A stretch of 64,000 nt of DNA, from NCBI RefSeq assembly GCF_051603425.1, contig NZ_CP194411.1:372001-436000 (forward strand), written 5' to 3'. Positions 63,979 to 64,000 of the stretch are shown here, in pieces. Under the pieces are notes generated by a model. That model made no database searches and had not been told where the DNA came from. It worked only from the letters and a program-made list of their open reading frames with translations. A program made the translations under genes and the position numbers. The first letter of the stretch is position 1. Each line of letters opens with the position of its first letter. Source of the DNA: Selenomonas sputigena_A (GTDB lineage Bacteria; Bacillota; Negativicutes; Selenomonadales; Selenomonadaceae).

Positions 63979-64000
63979 ACCGCTTCCCTCCTTCATCACT

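Overview
The window looks like chromosomal DNA of a diderm Firmicute of the class Negativicutes, most likely a Selenomonas relative. Flagellin, FeoAB, RpiR and PTS genes with strong AGGAGG ribosome sites sit next to outer-membrane secretion systems: three giant autotransporters and a filamentous-haemagglutinin-like adhesin. The genus is inferred from this gene mix, not from a marker gene.

Layout. 1-5.5 kb: 5' part of a two-partner-secretion adhesin with YDG/MBG repeats, running off the left edge. 5.6-7.0 kb: flagellin with a sigma-28-like promoter. 7.2-10.2 kb: ferrous iron uptake (feoA, feoB, a Cys-rich Feo partner, a DUF2325 protein) with Fur-like boxes. 10.5-14.3 kb: P1B-type metal ATPase with HMA-like partner proteins. 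14.5-17.5 kb: phosphonate genes (ppd, methyltransferase, phnW) without PEP mutase. 17.6-18.6 kb: flavodoxin and a zinc-ribbon protein. 18.8-23.6 kb: tsaE-tsaB-rimI-tsaD (t6A tRNA modification and alanine acetylation) translationally coupled to a histidine kinase/ANTAR regulator pair. 23.9-29.2 kb: rubrerythrin, two TPM-domain proteins, LemA and an EF-hand-like secreted protein. 29.3-31.3 kb: MntA/HepT toxin-antitoxin pair, tRNA-Met, tRNA-Tyr and an Rpn-family nuclease. 31.5-53.8 kb: three paralogous autotransporters (3156, 2067 and about 1789 codons), the last broken by a 2-bp duplication. 54.2-61.4 kb: alpha-glucoside operon (RpiR regulator, PTS EIICBA, GH13 glucosidase, HAD phosphatase, eukaryote-type hexokinase). 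61.8-64 kb: a second Rpn protein, a frameshifted acetyltransferase gene, and a DinJ/YafQ toxin-antitoxin pair.

The most unusual signal is a family of short dispersed elements (about 60-170 bp) at or near 9.7, 10.4, 27.1-27.5, 28.2, 29.9, 30.35, 54.95, 55.15 and 60.0 kb. Most carry a conserved mini-reading frame (core QE-x-x-PKA-x-x-DW) followed by a hairpin. They sit at gene boundaries: some touch or supply a stop codon, and two lie in frame between a ribosome site and the gene core, adding a repeat-encoded N-terminus. Two sub-families (QEVKPKAQTDW and QEREPKAKRDWLTLT) share the layout.
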